Shown in pieces: positions 5,571-5,885 of a stretch of 5,885 nt of DNA. This DNA is from Streptosporangiaceae bacterium. GTDB taxonomy: Bacteria; Actinomycetota; Actinomycetes; Streptosporangiales; Streptosporangiaceae. The stretch lies in NCBI GenBank assembly GCA_030040475.1, contig JASHTQ010000290.1, positions 1-5,885 of the forward strand. Direction: 5' to 3'. How positions within the stretch are numbered: position 1 is the first letter of the stretch; each line of letters starts with the position of its first letter. The translations under genes were made by a program, and so were the position numbers. The notes below the pieces were generated by a model, which saw nothing but the letters and a program-made list of their open reading frames with translations, made no database searches and had not been told where the DNA came from.

Positions 5571-5885
5571 CGAGAAGTGGTGCGTGCCCCGGGCAACCGT
5601 CACCCGGCCGGGGACATCCCGGGGTTCTGGCCCGCATCTCGTTGATGATCACGATGGATTTGCCTGCTGGTACCGAGGCTTGTGGGTCACAGGCCCCACA
5701 AGAAGGGGCTTGTGCGTCACGAGCCCCGCTCAGGGCATCGCGCTCAGTGACTGGCGGTCCCCGTGAGGTGGATGATGCGAATGGCCGGCAGATGACGGCC
5801 GTGTCCATCACGAGATATGGCCCAGATCCCAGCAACCTGGCTCCACCTGTACTGCACAGGCAAACTGCCACCCGGCGAGCCCCCT
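5549..5885. other. Gene-free stretch upstream of the dppA-like gene
   Basis: No reading frame here shows protein-like composition or the strong GC third-position bias of the other genes. Its G+C is lower (about 60%) and all three minus frames entering from the right end soon or look random. It contains the dppA start region, the tandem hairpins at 5675-5730 and a weak inverted repeat ATGGCCG/CGGCCGT (5781-5787 and 5796-5802). A 31-codon open frame from ATG 5792 runs off the right edge without a ribosome-binding site and is not called. Confidence 0.6.
5675..5730 (+). repeat. Two tandem imperfect hairpin repeats, 30-bp period
   Basis: Unit 1 (5675-5700) and unit 2 (5705-5730) agree at 20 of 26 positions. 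Each folds into a hairpin with a 3-base loop. Unit 1 pairs GGCTTGTG (5677-5684) with CACAGGCC (5688-5695). Unit 2 pairs GGGGCTTGTG (5705-5714) with CACGAGCCCC (5718-5727). Each stem has one G-T pair, which is a wobble in plus-strand RNA but an A-C mismatch on the minus strand, favouring plus-strand RNA. A competing perfect 8-bp stem CTTGTGGG/CCCACAAG (5679-5686 and 5695-5702) overlaps unit 1. The pair could be a terminator, an attenuator-like structure or a dispersed repeat, and the sequence does not decide. Confidence 0.7.

Noticed and set aside
5675..5730. CRISPR-like array
   Set aside because: Only two imperfect units with a 4-bp gap between them. No spacer-sized separation and no cas genes.
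5584..5871. Short frames in the gene-free region (60-codon plus, 108-codon minus)
   Set aside because: No ribosome-binding sites, no GC third-position bias, no recognisable motifs. They pass through the hairpin repeats.
5744..5885. End of a minus-strand gene entering from the right, stopping at 5744, with the hairpins as its terminator
   Set aside because: Its 46 visible codons lack the host codon bias (GGT, AGT, CCT, ATA, TCT) and resemble no family I know. The hairpins pair better in plus-strand RNA.

Overview
The window is about 70% G+C, with codons ending almost always in G or C, GTG used as a start, and genes packed head to head and tail to tail. This points to an actinomycete (Streptomyces/Streptosporangium-like). 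I cannot name a genus from sequence alone.

Layout, left to right. (1) Positions 1-2311, minus strand: the N-terminal ~770 codons of an Lhr-type superfamily 2 helicase, with the rest lying beyond the left edge. (2) A 89-bp divergent promoter region. (3) Positions 2401-3144, plus strand: a dienelactone hydrolase-family alpha/beta hydrolase. (4) Positions 2993-3796, minus strand: an HhH-GPD-type, DNA glycosylase-like protein, convergent with the hydrolase, whose reading frame runs 152 bp into it. (5) A 150-bp divergent region. (6) Positions 3947-4144, plus strand: a 65-residue protein with two membrane segments. (7) Positions 4220-4723, plus strand: a single-domain VOC (glyoxalase/extradiol-type) metalloprotein. 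(8) Positions 4622-5548, minus strand: a DppA-like M55 D-aminopeptidase with all metal-binding residues, overlapping the VOC gene by 102 bp. (9) Positions 5549-5885: 337 bp with no supportable gene. It holds an AT-rich promoter/start region for dppA and a pair of tandem imperfect hairpins.

The genes look like housekeeping and accessory metabolism, not one pathway. Two could share a DNA-repair theme (Lhr and the HhH-GPD protein), but they are not in one operon. I see no mobile element, CRISPR array, RNA gene or defence system, and no convincing new multi-gene system.

The most unusual signals are at gene ends and in the gene-free stretch. Both minus-strand convergent genes carry C-terminal tails that begin at a TTA codon close to where their families normally stop and continue through antisense sequence of the neighbour. 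An 8-bp tandem repeat in one of these tails could switch the reading frame. The dppA start sits in a sharply AT-rich island without a Shine-Dalgarno sequence. Two 30-bp-spaced hairpins differ in a way that keeps pairing.
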